Below, piece after piece: positions 51,463-59,815 of a stretch of DNA of 64,000 nt (the stretch's first letter is position 1; each line of letters opens with the position of its first letter). The stretch lies in NCBI RefSeq assembly GCF_007713685.1, contig NZ_VMRJ01000003.1, positions 612,654 through 676,653 on the forward strand. Reading direction: 5' to 3'. The stretch is from Hymenobacter setariae. GTDB taxonomy: Bacteria; Bacteroidota; Bacteroidia; Cytophagales; Hymenobacteraceae. The notes under the pieces were generated by a model that saw only the letters and a list, made by a program, of their open reading frames with translations, did no database searches and was not told the DNA's origin. The translations under genes and the position numbers were made by a program.

Positions 51463-51846
51463 ATGACTCGGTACCTTTCAGAAGCTCAATTAACAGCCAG
51501 ACTTAACCTAGGTAAGGCTGTCGGGCAATTCTTATCTCGTCAGGACCTGACGGATTACGCTGTTATTAAATGGCTAACAATCTACAAAGGCGGCGAGGAA
51601 AAGGAATACAGCCTTTATTACAATGAAGTCATAGACGAGGGGCCAGAGAATTTTCTTGATTTGGTTGAGCTTACACCCGTAGACCCGGACGATTATCCCG
51701 TAATCGAAGAATTTAATTCTGTTGAAGAAGTGTTAGTTTTCGCTGCAAGGAAGTACGGGACCTCATTGCATAAATACGTCACTGATAGTATGGTAAATGA
51801 CGAATATGCGGACTATTTGCGCGGAATTGGCATCATAGGAAAATAG
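51463..51846 (+). CDS. Acidic protein of unknown function
   Basis: The 127-residue protein has no signal or membrane segment. It is acidic (DLVELTPVDPDDYPVIEEFN) with an N-terminal helix (LTARLNLGKAVGQFL), and ends MVNDEYADYLRGIGIIGK. The coding DNA is visibly more A/T-rich than its neighbours, which fits recent acquisition. It could be an immunity-type or DUF7716-like protein, but I recognise no family and assign no role. It stands alone between yfhO and the endonuclease/phosphatase gene. Confidence 0.7.
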   Translation: MTRYLSEAQLTARLNLGKAVGQFLSRQDLTDYAVIKWLTIYKGGEEKEYSLYYNEVIDEGPENFLDLVELTPVDPDDYPVIEEFNSVEEVLVFAARKYGTSLHKYVTDSMVNDEYADYLRGIGIIGK

Positions 51847-51877
51847 ACCAGCCTAAACAAATTTTCAGAAATATCAC

Positions 51878-52720
51878 CTACTTCAGCAGTACCTCAGCCA
51901 GCACCGGAAAGTGGTCGGAGGGGTAGTGCCCATGCATAGAATCTGTAAGGACCGCGTAGCTGAGCACGGTGCTACCCTTGCTCACAAAGATGTAGTCGAT
52001 ACGGTCTTGCAGCGGCGCGTCGAGCTTGAAACCCTGGAAGGTGCCCACCGGTCCATAGGCAGGCTGCTGGGTAAGCGCGTGGGCATCGCCGAGCAGCGTC
52101 TGGATGGTTTTGACCTGTTCGGTGTCGGGCGTCGAGTTGAGGTCGCCTACGCAGACTACGGGCGAGTTTTTGGCAATTCCCTTGATTTTCTGCACCATCA
52201 GCAGGCCCGACTGGCGGCGGGCTTCCACACCCTCATGGTCAAAGTGTACGCTGAAAAAATAGAATGCCTGCCCAGTTTGCAGGTCCTTGAATTGCGCCCA
52301 GGTGCAGATACGGTTGCAGCAGGTAGCATCCCAGCCCTTGCCGGGGCGGTCGGGCGTCTGGCTGAGCCAGAAATCGCCGGTTTGGAGAAGCTGCAAGCGA
52401 GCTTTTTTGTAGAAAATGGCCGAGTGCTCACCGGCTTCTTTGCCATCGTCGCGCCCGTGGCCCACAAAGGCATATTCCGGTAGCTCAGCTACGCCCTTGA
52501 GCTGTTCGCGAAAGCCTTCTTGGGTGCCAAATACGTCGAAATCGTGGTAGCGCACCAGGCTCTTTACCATTTCTTTACGATTGGGCCAAGCGTCCAGTCC
52601 ATCGCCCGCATTGTTCATGCGCAGGTTGTAGGTGGCAATGCGCAGCGGCGCGGGGGCTTTGCCGGCGGCTAATTGGGAGAAACAAAGGCAGCTGAGCAGT
52701 AAGCAGATTATCAGGCGCAT
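51878..52720 (-). CDS. Secreted endonuclease/exonuclease/phosphatase-family protein
   Basis: The start at ATG 52720 gives a clean signal peptide (MRLIICLLLSCLCFSQLAAG); the open frame upstream to 53053 overlaps the divergent murF-alr gene and is spurious. The 280-residue product shows the DNase I-like fold. RIATYNLRMNNAGDGLDAWP is the N-terminal Asn block, DVFGTQEGFREQL has the metal-binding Glu, and SVHFDHEG carries the His. CVGDLNSTPDT supplies the Asp-Asn pair, and YPSDHFPVLAEVL is the last catalytic Asp-His. The substrate (DNA, phospholipid or other phosphodiester) is not fixed by sequence. Confidence 0.93.
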   Translation of the reverse strand: MRLIICLLLSCLCFSQLAAGKAPAPLRIATYNLRMNNAGDGLDAWPNRKEMVKSLVRYHDFDVFGTQEGFREQLKGVAELPEYAFVGHGRDDGKEAGEHSAIFYKKARLQLLQTGDFWLSQTPDRPGKGWDATCCNRICTWAQFKDLQTGQAFYFFSVHFDHEGVEARRQSGLLMVQKIKGIAKNSPVVCVGDLNSTPDTEQVKTIQTLLGDAHALTQQPAYGPVGTFQGFKLDAPLQDRIDYIFVSKGSTVLSYAVLTDSMHGHYPSDHFPVLAEVLLK

Positions 52721-52846
52721 AAGGTGAGTTTTTTTTGCGTGAGCCGCCAGCAAGAGCGGTCCAATATTCCGAGGCAAGTTATGCCCAGCCTGCCCAAGTG
52801 GCCCTAGGTCGGCCCCGAGCGCCGCGTCCGTACCAAGCGAGCGCCC

Positions 52847-52854
52847 GACCTTTG
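52847..52854 (+). promoter_or_regulatory. GACCTTTG promoter box directly before murF-alr
   Basis: One mismatch from TAnnTTTG and only 9 bp before the ATG, so the transcript would be nearly leaderless if this is used. Confidence 0.35.
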
Positions 52855-52862
52855 CGGCCGTT

Positions 52863-55448
52863 ATGCCTATCCGTTTTCTCGACCTGCCCACGCTGCTCGG
52901 TGGCACCCTGCTCCAAGCTCCCGCCACCGACGTTACCATTGCCTCGCTGCTGCTCGATAGCCGCCGCGTGGGCCTCACCGAAGGCGCGTTGTTTTTCGCG
53001 TTGCGCGGGCCAAACCACGATGGCCACCACCACTTGGCGGCCTTGTATGCCAAGGGCGTGCGTCTGTTTGTGGTGAGCCACGCGCCAGCCAGTCTAGGTC
53101 CGTTTGTAGGCGCGGGCTTTGTGCAAGTGGCCGATACGCTGGCAGCGTTGCAGGCGCTGGCCGCGCAGCACCGGGCAGCTTTTCAGCAGCCAGTGTGGGC
53201 CATCACGGGCTCCAATGGTAAAACCATTGTGAAGGAGTGGCTGGCTCAACTGCTGGCACCCGACGAAGGCATTTGCCGCTCGCCCAAAAGTTACAACTCA
53301 CAAGTAGGTGTGCCCTTGAGTGTGTGGGAATTGGCGCCCGGTCGGCACACTCTAGGTATCTTCGAAGCCGGTATTTCGGAGCAAGGCGAGATGGCCCGGC
53401 TGGCCCGTGTCATCCACCCTACGCACGGCATTTTTACGACCCTAGGCACGGCCCACGACGCGGGCTTTGCCTCTGAAACCGACAAGCTAACCGAGAAGCT
53501 GCAACTGTTTGAGCAATCCGGCTTCGAGCTGCTTGTGTACTGTGCCGACCAGCCGGCCGTGCACGCCGCTGTGCAGGCGCGCCACTTGCCTGCCCTGGCC
53601 TGGACGCGCCACGAGGTGCCCGGCGCGGCGCTGCGCTTCCGTTTGAAGTCCACTACCGCCGGCACCACCACTGTGCGGGTGCGCTTGGGCGAAACGTCCG
53701 CCACTGCCCATTTTCCGGCCGAGCACTTGGCCTTGCGGGCCGCCACGCGCTTCACCCTGCCGTTTGCCGACGAGCCCTCGGTCGAGAACGCCCTGCATTG
53801 CTTAGCCGTGCTGCTGTGGCGGCAGCTCGACCCCGCCAAGGCGCTCGACCCTGCGGAGATTCAGCGCCGCCTGTTGCGCCTCCAGCCCGTGGCCATGCGC
53901 CTCGAAATGAAGCAAGGCCGCCACGGTTGCTACCTGCTCGACGATACTTATAACAATGACCTAGCCGGCCTCGCCCTCGCCCTCGATGCCTTGAGCCGCC
54001 AAGCCCGGCCCGGTGGCCGCACCCTCATTCTGAGCGACGTGCTCGAGTCGGGCCTCAGCGGCCCCGCCCTTTATGCCCGCGTGCTGGCGTTGGTGCGGGC
54101 CCACGGTGTCACGCGCCTCATTGGGGTAGGGGAGGCGGTGAGCGCTGAATTGGGCGGTGCGGTTTTACAAGCCGAGTTTGAGCAAACCCAACTCATTACT
54201 CAGTTTTACCCCACTACCGAAGCACTGCTGGCCGACCTGCGTCCCCGTGAGTTTCAGAACGAAACTATCCTTGTTAAAGGAGCGCGGCGGTTTGGGTTTG
54301 AGCGTGTGGTAGCGGCCTTGCAGCAGCTCCAGCATGGCACGGTGCTCGAAGTGAACCTAGACGCGCTGACGCATAACCTACAGTATTATCGCCAGCGGCT
54401 GCACCCCGGCACCAAGCTCATGGTTATGGTAAAGGCATTTGCCTATGGCAGCGGCTCATATGAGGTCGCCAGCCTACTCCAGTTTCAGCGAGCCGACTAC
54501 CTAGCCGTGGCCTACCCTGACGAGGGCCAGCAATTGCGCGAGAACGGTATCAGTCTGCCTATCATGGTTTTGAATCCAGGACCCGACAGCTTCGAGCAGC
54601 TGCGCCGCTACCGTCTAGAGCCTGAAATTTACTCCCTAGAGCGTCTGCACGATTACCTGCAAGCCGCCCACGAAGCCACGGCGGGCACCGCACCGCTACC
54701 ACCACTGCACCTCAAGCTCGATACTGGTATGCGCCGACTAGGCTTTGATGAAAACGACCTGCCTGCCCTGCTCGACCAACTGGCCGCGCACCGCGTGCAG
54801 CTGCCCGTAGCTAGCATTATGACGCACCTAGCTGCTGCCGACGACCCCGCGCATGACGACTTTACCCAACAGCAGCTCAGTACCTTCCAGCGCATGGCCG
54901 CTGCCATCGAGGCCGTGCTAGGGCGCTCGGTGTTGAAGCACGCGCTTAATTCGGCCGGCATTCGGCGCTTTCCTGAAGCGCAGTTCGATATGGTGCGCTT
55001 AGGTGTCGGGCTCTACGGCGTGGAGGCCGGTGATGAAAGTAGCCGCAACTTGTTGCCCGTGAGTACGCTACGTACCACCGTGTCGCAAGTCAAGACGCTG
55101 CCCGCCGATACCACTGTGGGTTACGGCCGTCGCGGTGTGGCCACGGCCCACGAGCGCCGGGTAGCTACCCTAGCCATTGGCTACGCCGATGGTTATGACC
55201 GGCGCTTTAGCGCTGGGGCAGGACTAGTACTGCTACACGGCCGCCGCGCGCCCGTAGTAGGTTCGGTATGCATGGACATGGTGATGGTTGATGTAACAGA
55301 TATTCCCGAAACGCAGCCCGGCGACGTAGCTATGCTATTTGGTGAAGGGCTTACTATCAATGAGCTAGCCGCACGTATCGGCACCATTCCCTATGAGTTG
55401 CTGACTAACGTGAGCGAGCGCGTGAAGCGCGTATTTGTGAGTGAGTAA
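52863..55448 (+). CDS. murF-alr: Bifunctional UDP-MurNAc-tripeptide:D-Ala-D-Ala ligase / alanine racemase (MurF-Alr fusion)
   Basis: The 861-residue fusion is well known in Bacteroidota. MurF half (about 1-455): substrate loop SLLLDSRRVGLTEGALFFAL and P-loop ITGSNGKTIVKEW. SPKSYNSQVGVPL and LEAGISEQGEM-like text follow, and the C-terminal YNNDLAGLALALDAL. Alr half (about 490-861): VNLDALTHNLQYYRQRL, then PLP Lys in MVMVKAFAYGSGSYEVA. HALNSAGIRRFPEAQFDMVRLGVGLYG follows, and VGYGRRG carries the catalytic Tyr of the second subunit side. It supplies D-Ala and adds D-Ala-D-Ala to the peptidoglycan precursor in one protein. Confidence 0.95.
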   Translation: MPIRFLDLPTLLGGTLLQAPATDVTIASLLLDSRRVGLTEGALFFALRGPNHDGHHHLAALYAKGVRLFVVSHAPASLGPFVGAGFVQVADTLAALQALAAQHRAAFQQPVWAITGSNGKTIVKEWLAQLLAPDEGICRSPKSYNSQVGVPLSVWELAPGRHTLGIFEAGISEQGEMARLARVIHPTHGIFTTLGTAHDAGFASETDKLTEKLQLFEQSGFELLVYCADQPAVHAAVQARHLPALAWTRHEVPGAALRFRLKSTTAGTTTVRVRLGETSATAHFPAEHLALRAATRFTLPFADEPSVENALHCLAVLLWRQLDPAKALDPAEIQRRLLRLQPVAMRLEMKQGRHGCYLLDDTYNNDLAGLALALDALSRQARPGGRTLILSDVLESGLSGPALYARVLALVRAHGVTRLIGVGEAVSAELGGAVLQAEFEQTQLITQFYPTTEALLADLRPREFQNETILVKGARRFGFERVVAALQQLQHGTVLEVNLDALTHNLQYYRQRLHPGTKLMVMVKAFAYGSGSYEVASLLQFQRADYLAVAYPDEGQQLRENGISLPIMVLNPGPDSFEQLRRYRLEPEIYSLERLHDYLQAAHEATAGTAPLPPLHLKLDTGMRRLGFDENDLPALLDQLAAHRVQLPVASIMTHLAAADDPAHDDFTQQQLSTFQRMAAAIEAVLGRSVLKHALNSAGIRRFPEAQFDMVRLGVGLYGVEAGDESSRNLLPVSTLRTTVSQVKTLPADTTVGYGRRGVATAHERRVATLAIGYADGYDRRFSAGAGLVLLHGRRAPVVGSVCMDMVMVDVTDIPETQPGDVAMLFGEGLTINELAARIGTIPYELLTNVSERVKRVFVSE

Positions 55449-56126
55449 ACGTGCTTGCTACGCGAATCACTTCACAAAAGGCTTTTCGCTAACTGATGTG
55501 ATAAAGTAGAAAAGGTCGGCTACCTGCCCTAGGTGGCCGATTAGCACGCAGGTTACTTAAGCTCATCTAGTTAGCCGTTGGGAAATAAGAATGCTTGTAA
55601 TAAGTAAAAGCTGCTATTGAGCCTGCAAGATGCTTACCTGTGTGAGATGCCGTTGAAATGATAATATTTATAAATATTGTCAACTAGAATCAATGTTTTA
55701 GTAAGCTCCCGAGGTAGCGTGCTAAAGCATTGATTTTAAAATAGAGTCAAAGATATGTTCTATGAAAGCGTGTTTTATAGCAGTTTATAAGTATTTTTGT
55801 CGCCCTTTTCAGCATGTAATAGCTTTTGCCTTTTTATTTGGGCAATAACTGTTACAGGATATTAAAATTTTTTTTATAATAAAAATACAATTAGTGAAAA
55901 ATCAATTAAGTAGTAATTCGCTAGACGATATAAGAGTTTAACATTTAGTAGCAGCTATCCTAATACGATAGGCCCTGCATTCCTTACGAGTTCTCAAGCC
56001 GCCGGGCGCATCGAGCAGGTACCAATATCTAAGGTTCCTGCTAGGCTACCGCTGCTAATCCCTCTCAGCACCACTTGCACTACTACCCGATGAGTAATTG
56101 GGTAGTGCTTTCTTATTCAGTTAAAA
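55449..56126. other. 678-bp AT-rich intergenic region
   Basis: 55449-56126 is much more A/T-rich than its surroundings, above all 55620-55930. It holds one hairpin (arms 55688-55695 and 55728-55735, AATCAATG/CATTGATT). Near the next gene, a GCACTACTACCC...GGGTAGTGC hairpin followed by a T-rich run lies at about 56075-56105 and could be a 5'-UTR attenuator. No gene, tRNA or strong promoter pair is visible. Confidence 0.5.
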
Positions 56127-57524
56127 ATGAAGGTGATTAAACTATACTTCTACAGCTGCTTGGCTTTATTGCTAGCCTTAGGTCAGTCGCATGAAGCAGT
56201 AGCGCGTCCGCTCGATGAGAAACCCCTTGATGGGTTGTGGAAGGGACCGCTACAAATGCCTGGTGGCAAGCTAGAAGTCATCTTTCGCTTGGTGAAGCTC
56301 AGTAATGGCGAATATTTCGCTACCCTCGACGTACCCCTGCAAAAGGTAAGCCGCCTGAAAGTGACCGTAACCATGCGGGCTGATACCGTGGTGCTAACCT
56401 CTACCGAAGCCAACGCTACCTATGTAGGCCGGCTAGCCACCGATGGTAGTCAGTTGCAAGGCAGCTGGCTGCAGCCGGGTTTTAAAGTGCCTATGGTACT
56501 GAGCCACTCAGAGGTGCAAGCCGCGACAGCTGTTGCTACCCCACGCCTCACGCCCCCTTACCGCGAAGAAGAAGTACGTTTCAGCAACACCGATGCGAAG
56601 CTACAACTGGCGGGTACCCTCACGGTGCCCGCTGGCGCAGGCCCCTTCCCAGCGGTTGTGCTGCTCAGCGATGCCGGGCCCCACGACCGCAATGGCACCG
56701 CTGGCGATTTTGCGCCGCTTAGCCGCTTGGCCGATTACCTCACCCGGCGCGGAATAGCCGTGCTACGCTTCGACGACCGCGGCGTGGGCCAGTCAACCGG
56801 CGACATTCAACCTACTATCGAAGAGTTGGCAAGCGATGCGCAAGCCGGCCTCAGCTATATGCGTACTCGCCCCGAAGTAAAGCTCAGTAACCTTGGTCTA
56901 ATAGGCCACGGCGAGGGGGGCAATGTGGCGCTGCTGACAGCCACGATGCCCGAGCCCCCTACGTTTGTGGTCGGTTTGGCGCCGTATGCACTACCAGGCA
57001 GTGTCATCTTGGCGCAGCAGCAAGAGATAGCGTTGCGCAGCCTGCACGCCGACCAAGCTCAGATTACGGAGTCGATTAATCGTCAGCAGGAAATGTTTAA
57101 GATTATCCGCCAAACCAAGGACAATGGGCAGGCGCAGGCCATTTTGGCCAATATGATGCAGCAAAGCAACGCGAACCTCGACCCCGCAGCGGCAAAAGCA
57201 AGTGCGGCCGATATGGTGAGCGCGCGCTACCGGCATTTCTTGTCTTTCAATCCGCTCGAAAGCCTGCCTCAGATAGCTTGCCCCGTCTTGCTGCTTTATG
57301 GCACTGCCGATGATATGCTAAACGTGGAAACCAACGCCGCGATGCTGACTAGGGCGCTGCGCAATAACAAAGGCGTGACCACGCACAAGTTCACGGGTGT
57401 TAATCACTTGTTTCAGCCTGACCGCACGCAGTGGCCACTCCTCAACGGCGAGCCCAAGCCAAACTTCTCGCCCGCCGCTTCGGATGCCGTACGGGCTTGG
57501 ATAACTGAGCAAGTTGTGAAGTAA
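56127..57524 (+). CDS. Secreted alpha/beta hydrolase paralog lacking the nucleophilic Ser (GHGEGG)
   Basis: The 465-residue protein has a signal peptide ending near SHEAVA/R. An N-terminal lipocalin-like beta domain (about 35-130, LDGLWKGPLQMPGG) is followed by a hydrolase domain: EEVRFSNTDAKLQLAGTLTV, the oxyanion block RFDDRGVGQSTG and LGLIGHGEGGNVALL. In this family the elbow is GHSEGG with Ser as nucleophile; here codon 262 is GGC (Gly). The other triad places (YGTADD, GVNHLFQ) remain. It is probably a non-hydrolytic or altered-chemistry member. The paralog at 59816 has the same change. Confidence 0.85.
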   Translation: MKVIKLYFYSCLALLLALGQSHEAVARPLDEKPLDGLWKGPLQMPGGKLEVIFRLVKLSNGEYFATLDVPLQKVSRLKVTVTMRADTVVLTSTEANATYVGRLATDGSQLQGSWLQPGFKVPMVLSHSEVQAATAVATPRLTPPYREEEVRFSNTDAKLQLAGTLTVPAGAGPFPAVVLLSDAGPHDRNGTAGDFAPLSRLADYLTRRGIAVLRFDDRGVGQSTGDIQPTIEELASDAQAGLSYMRTRPEVKLSNLGLIGHGEGGNVALLTATMPEPPTFVVGLAPYALPGSVILAQQQEIALRSLHADQAQITESINRQQEMFKIIRQTKDNGQAQAILANMMQQSNANLDPAAAKASAADMVSARYRHFLSFNPLESLPQIACPVLLLYGTADDMLNVETNAAMLTRALRNNKGVTTHKFTGVNHLFQPDRTQWPLLNGEPKPNFSPAASDAVRAWITEQVVK

Positions 57525-57774
57525 AAAGACGGCCCTAGGACACTAAGGCTATTCAAACGGTCTGGTCTTGGGACGCCTCCTTTTAGCTGAAGAGCGATAA
57601 AATTAAGTATACTGATTACTACAAGCTATAGCTAGTAGAAGAGGCTGGTGAGAGCTGAAGCGAAAACAGTTAAGGGGTATTGCAGAAGTAGGGTGCGTAC
57701 GTAGCGCCCGCCAACGCAGTAGTGCCTAGGCGCGTAAGGTGAAGCTCATTCTTTCACATCTTACTCGTTTTGTA

Positions 57775-58431
57775 ATGAATAAGCTACCTCTTAGCCTTCT
57801 AGCCGCAGCTACCCTAACTTTCGCTAGCTGCAACGACCTGAAAAAGACGGACGACAAAAATTCGCTCTCCGATGCTACCCAAGACACGGCCGTAGTGGCG
57901 CGCACGGGCAACACGGCCGCCGACGCAGCTGCCAATGCGGCCGACGCTGTAGACAGCGCTGCTAGCAAAGCCGGCTCGGCCATTAGCAACGCTTTCGACC
58001 TGACCAAAGCCAAGCTATCGAACGTTAAATTTCCGGAAGTAAATCTGCCGGGTGTATCTGTGCGAGGCAATGACGACTACCAGGTATATGGCGTCGATGA
58101 AAAAGTGCTATTCGATACGGACAAGGCTACGGTAAAGCCGTCCGCCGCCGCAGCTCTCAAGCAGATTACGGCCTCTATTAACCAGCGCTACGCGGGCAAA
58201 GACGTGCGCATTCTGGGCTTTGCCGACTCGCGAGGCGACAAGAGCTACAACCGTGACCTGAGCAAGCAGCGCGCGGAAGCCGTGAAAAACTACCTAATAA
58301 CTACCAATAAGCTTCCCGCCGACCATGTCAGCACCGAAGCATTTGGTGAGGAGCAGCCGGCTGCTAGCAATGCCACGGCCGCTGGCCGCCAAGAAAACCG
58401 CCGCGTCGAAATTGCGGTGAAAGTCAAGTAG
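57775..58431 (+). CDS. OmpA-family lipoprotein
   Basis: ATG 57775 (MNKLPLSLLAAATLTFASC) begins a lipoprotein signal with Cys at residue 19; the frame extends upstream to 57739 without a better start. The 218-residue product has an Ala/Asp-rich flexible linker (TAADAAANAADAVDSAASKA) that resembles a coiled spacer. The OmpA domain follows: VDEKVLFDTDKATVKPSAAA, LGFADSRGDKSYNRDLSKQR and GRQENRRVEIAVKVK. It links the outer membrane to peptidoglycan. It follows the first hydrolase by 250 bp and ends at a strong terminator. Confidence 0.9.
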   Translation: MNKLPLSLLAAATLTFASCNDLKKTDDKNSLSDATQDTAVVARTGNTAADAAANAADAVDSAASKAGSAISNAFDLTKAKLSNVKFPEVNLPGVSVRGNDDYQVYGVDEKVLFDTDKATVKPSAAAALKQITASINQRYAGKDVRILGFADSRGDKSYNRDLSKQRAEAVKNYLITTNKLPADHVSTEAFGEEQPAASNATAAGRQENRRVEIAVKVK

Positions 58432-58563
58432 ACCACAGACTCAGTGGGTTAACCAAACCGCGAGAGGCGCCGGACTCCGGCAGTTTGACTAGCTGGGTAT
58501 ACTGTACCTACGCTCCAGACACTCTCCTAATTGACTGCGAGCGCATCTAGCTGATTTAAAAAG

Positions 58564-58600
58564 AGAAAGGCCACCTAGGTAGGTGGCCTTTCTTTTTTTA
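58564..58600 (+). terminator. Terminator of the OmpA lipoprotein gene
   Basis: AGAAAGGCCACCT / AGGTGGCCTTTCT stem with loop AGGT followed by a run of T. The CCTAGG word lies at its apex. Confidence 0.8.
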
Positions 58601-58678
58601 GCAAAAAATGAAATTGGGTAAGTAGCCCTGCGCAGTAGGTATAGCTGCGCAATTCTTTAAATCTGCTACAGTTGCGGT

Positions 58679-59575
58679 CTATTTATACTCGTCTACTTCA
58701 GCGCGCATCATGGCGTTGAAGCGGGAGTTGCCGTTAGCAAGCGTTACCAAGTTCCAGCCGCGGCCGATGGCATAGCTCCAGGTGCGGCTGTCTTTGAACT
58801 CGAACGTGGGACGCAGAATCTGGCCGTAGGGCGTGTAGTTATCCATAAAGTTGGTGGTGTAGAACTTGTCGCCGCTCACAATCCACTCCATGGCCACGTA
58901 AAAGCCCTCCTCAGGTGCTGGGATGTTATAGCTCGTCAGGTCGACCGTGAACCACTCGCCACCGCGGGCCGCTGATACAATTACGCTCTCGCCGAGCATA
59001 TCCGAGTTGGGGGCGTTGTAGTTGCCGTCGGCTTTGTAGAGGCGCACCCGGAACGGCTCGCGCGGAAACCCGTTTTCGCCAATGTAAAACGCTACCGAAC
59101 GAATAAAGCCTAGTTTTTTTGCCTTCTCATTCTTGCACAAAAATGCATATTGACTACCGGGCATGCCCTGAATCATGCCTGCGCCTGGCGAATTGGTGTG
59201 GGCTCCCAGCGTAAGCGGCCGCACCTTGCTAGCCTCTACTACAATGTTGGCGAGCTGAATGGGTTGCTTGGGAATTTGAAGGATAACTTCTTCCATATTA
59301 GTGCCGCGCTTCACAAACAGCGCCGTGCGCTTGTAGCCGAGCGCCATCACGATAATGGAGTCTTCTGTCACCTTTGTGGGCATGGCCATCTGGAAATAGC
59401 CATATTCATTGGTGAGGGCACCAGTTTGCTCTTCGCGCAGGTTAATCGAGGCGAAGGGAATGGGGCTCTGGGTCTCAGCATCGACCACACGGCCGGTGAT
59501 GCGACCCTCTTGGGCACGGCTAATAAATGGCGATAGCCCGATAACGGATATAATGAATAGTAGTCGCTTTATCAT
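58679..59575 (-). CDS. CarboxypepD_reg-like domain protein
   Basis: The 298-residue protein has a signal peptide (LLFIISVIGLSPFISRA/Q). Residues about 22-105 form a CarboxypepD_reg-like beta-sandwich (ITGRVVDAETQSPIPFASIN, LTNEYGYFQM). A C-terminal part of about 190 residues follows, with FIRSVAFYIGENGFPREPFR and YKADGNYNAPNSDMLGE and many aromatic residues. That part resembles lectin- or sugar-binding sandwiches. The short N-terminal signal plus this domain is like receptors that lack a barrel. Role is unknown. It is convergent with the OmpA lipoprotein and divergent from the second hydrolase. Confidence 0.78.
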   Translation of the reverse strand: MIKRLLFIISVIGLSPFISRAQEGRITGRVVDAETQSPIPFASINLREEQTGALTNEYGYFQMAMPTKVTEDSIIVMALGYKRTALFVKRGTNMEEVILQIPKQPIQLANIVVEASKVRPLTLGAHTNSPGAGMIQGMPGSQYAFLCKNEKAKKLGFIRSVAFYIGENGFPREPFRVRLYKADGNYNAPNSDMLGESVIVSAARGGEWFTVDLTSYNIPAPEEGFYVAMEWIVSGDKFYTTNFMDNYTPYGQILRPTFEFKDSRTWSYAIGRGWNLVTLANGNSRFNAMMRAEVDEYK

Positions 59576-59687
59576 ATTGGTAAAAGCTAAAAAAAAGGCT
59601 CAGTCCACAAATTTAGCATCATGTTTTGTGAAGTTCCTCGACTTCGAATAAAAATAACCTTAAAGTGCTTGAATGAGTCAAATTATT

Positions 59688-59695
59688 TATCTTTG
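59688..59695 (+). promoter_or_regulatory. TATCTTTG promoter box upstream of the second hydrolase gene
   Basis: A perfect TAnnTTTG with a TTG at 59669-59671 upstream (16-bp spacer, short for the class). The transcript would have a roughly 110-base A/T-rich leader before GTG 59816. Confidence 0.45.
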
Positions 59696-59815
59696 TACTA
59701 TAAATAATTCTATCAGTTGATTCATAAATGACAGAAATCATTAATTTCATCGGATAATATGCAAATTTGAAGTACCTTTCGGGAAGGCTTTATGAGAGTT
59801 GAATTTCTATGCTAA

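Noticed and set aside
52721..53053. N-terminal extension of the endonuclease/phosphatase-fold gene
   Set aside because: It precedes a clean signal peptide and overlaps the divergent murF-alr gene.
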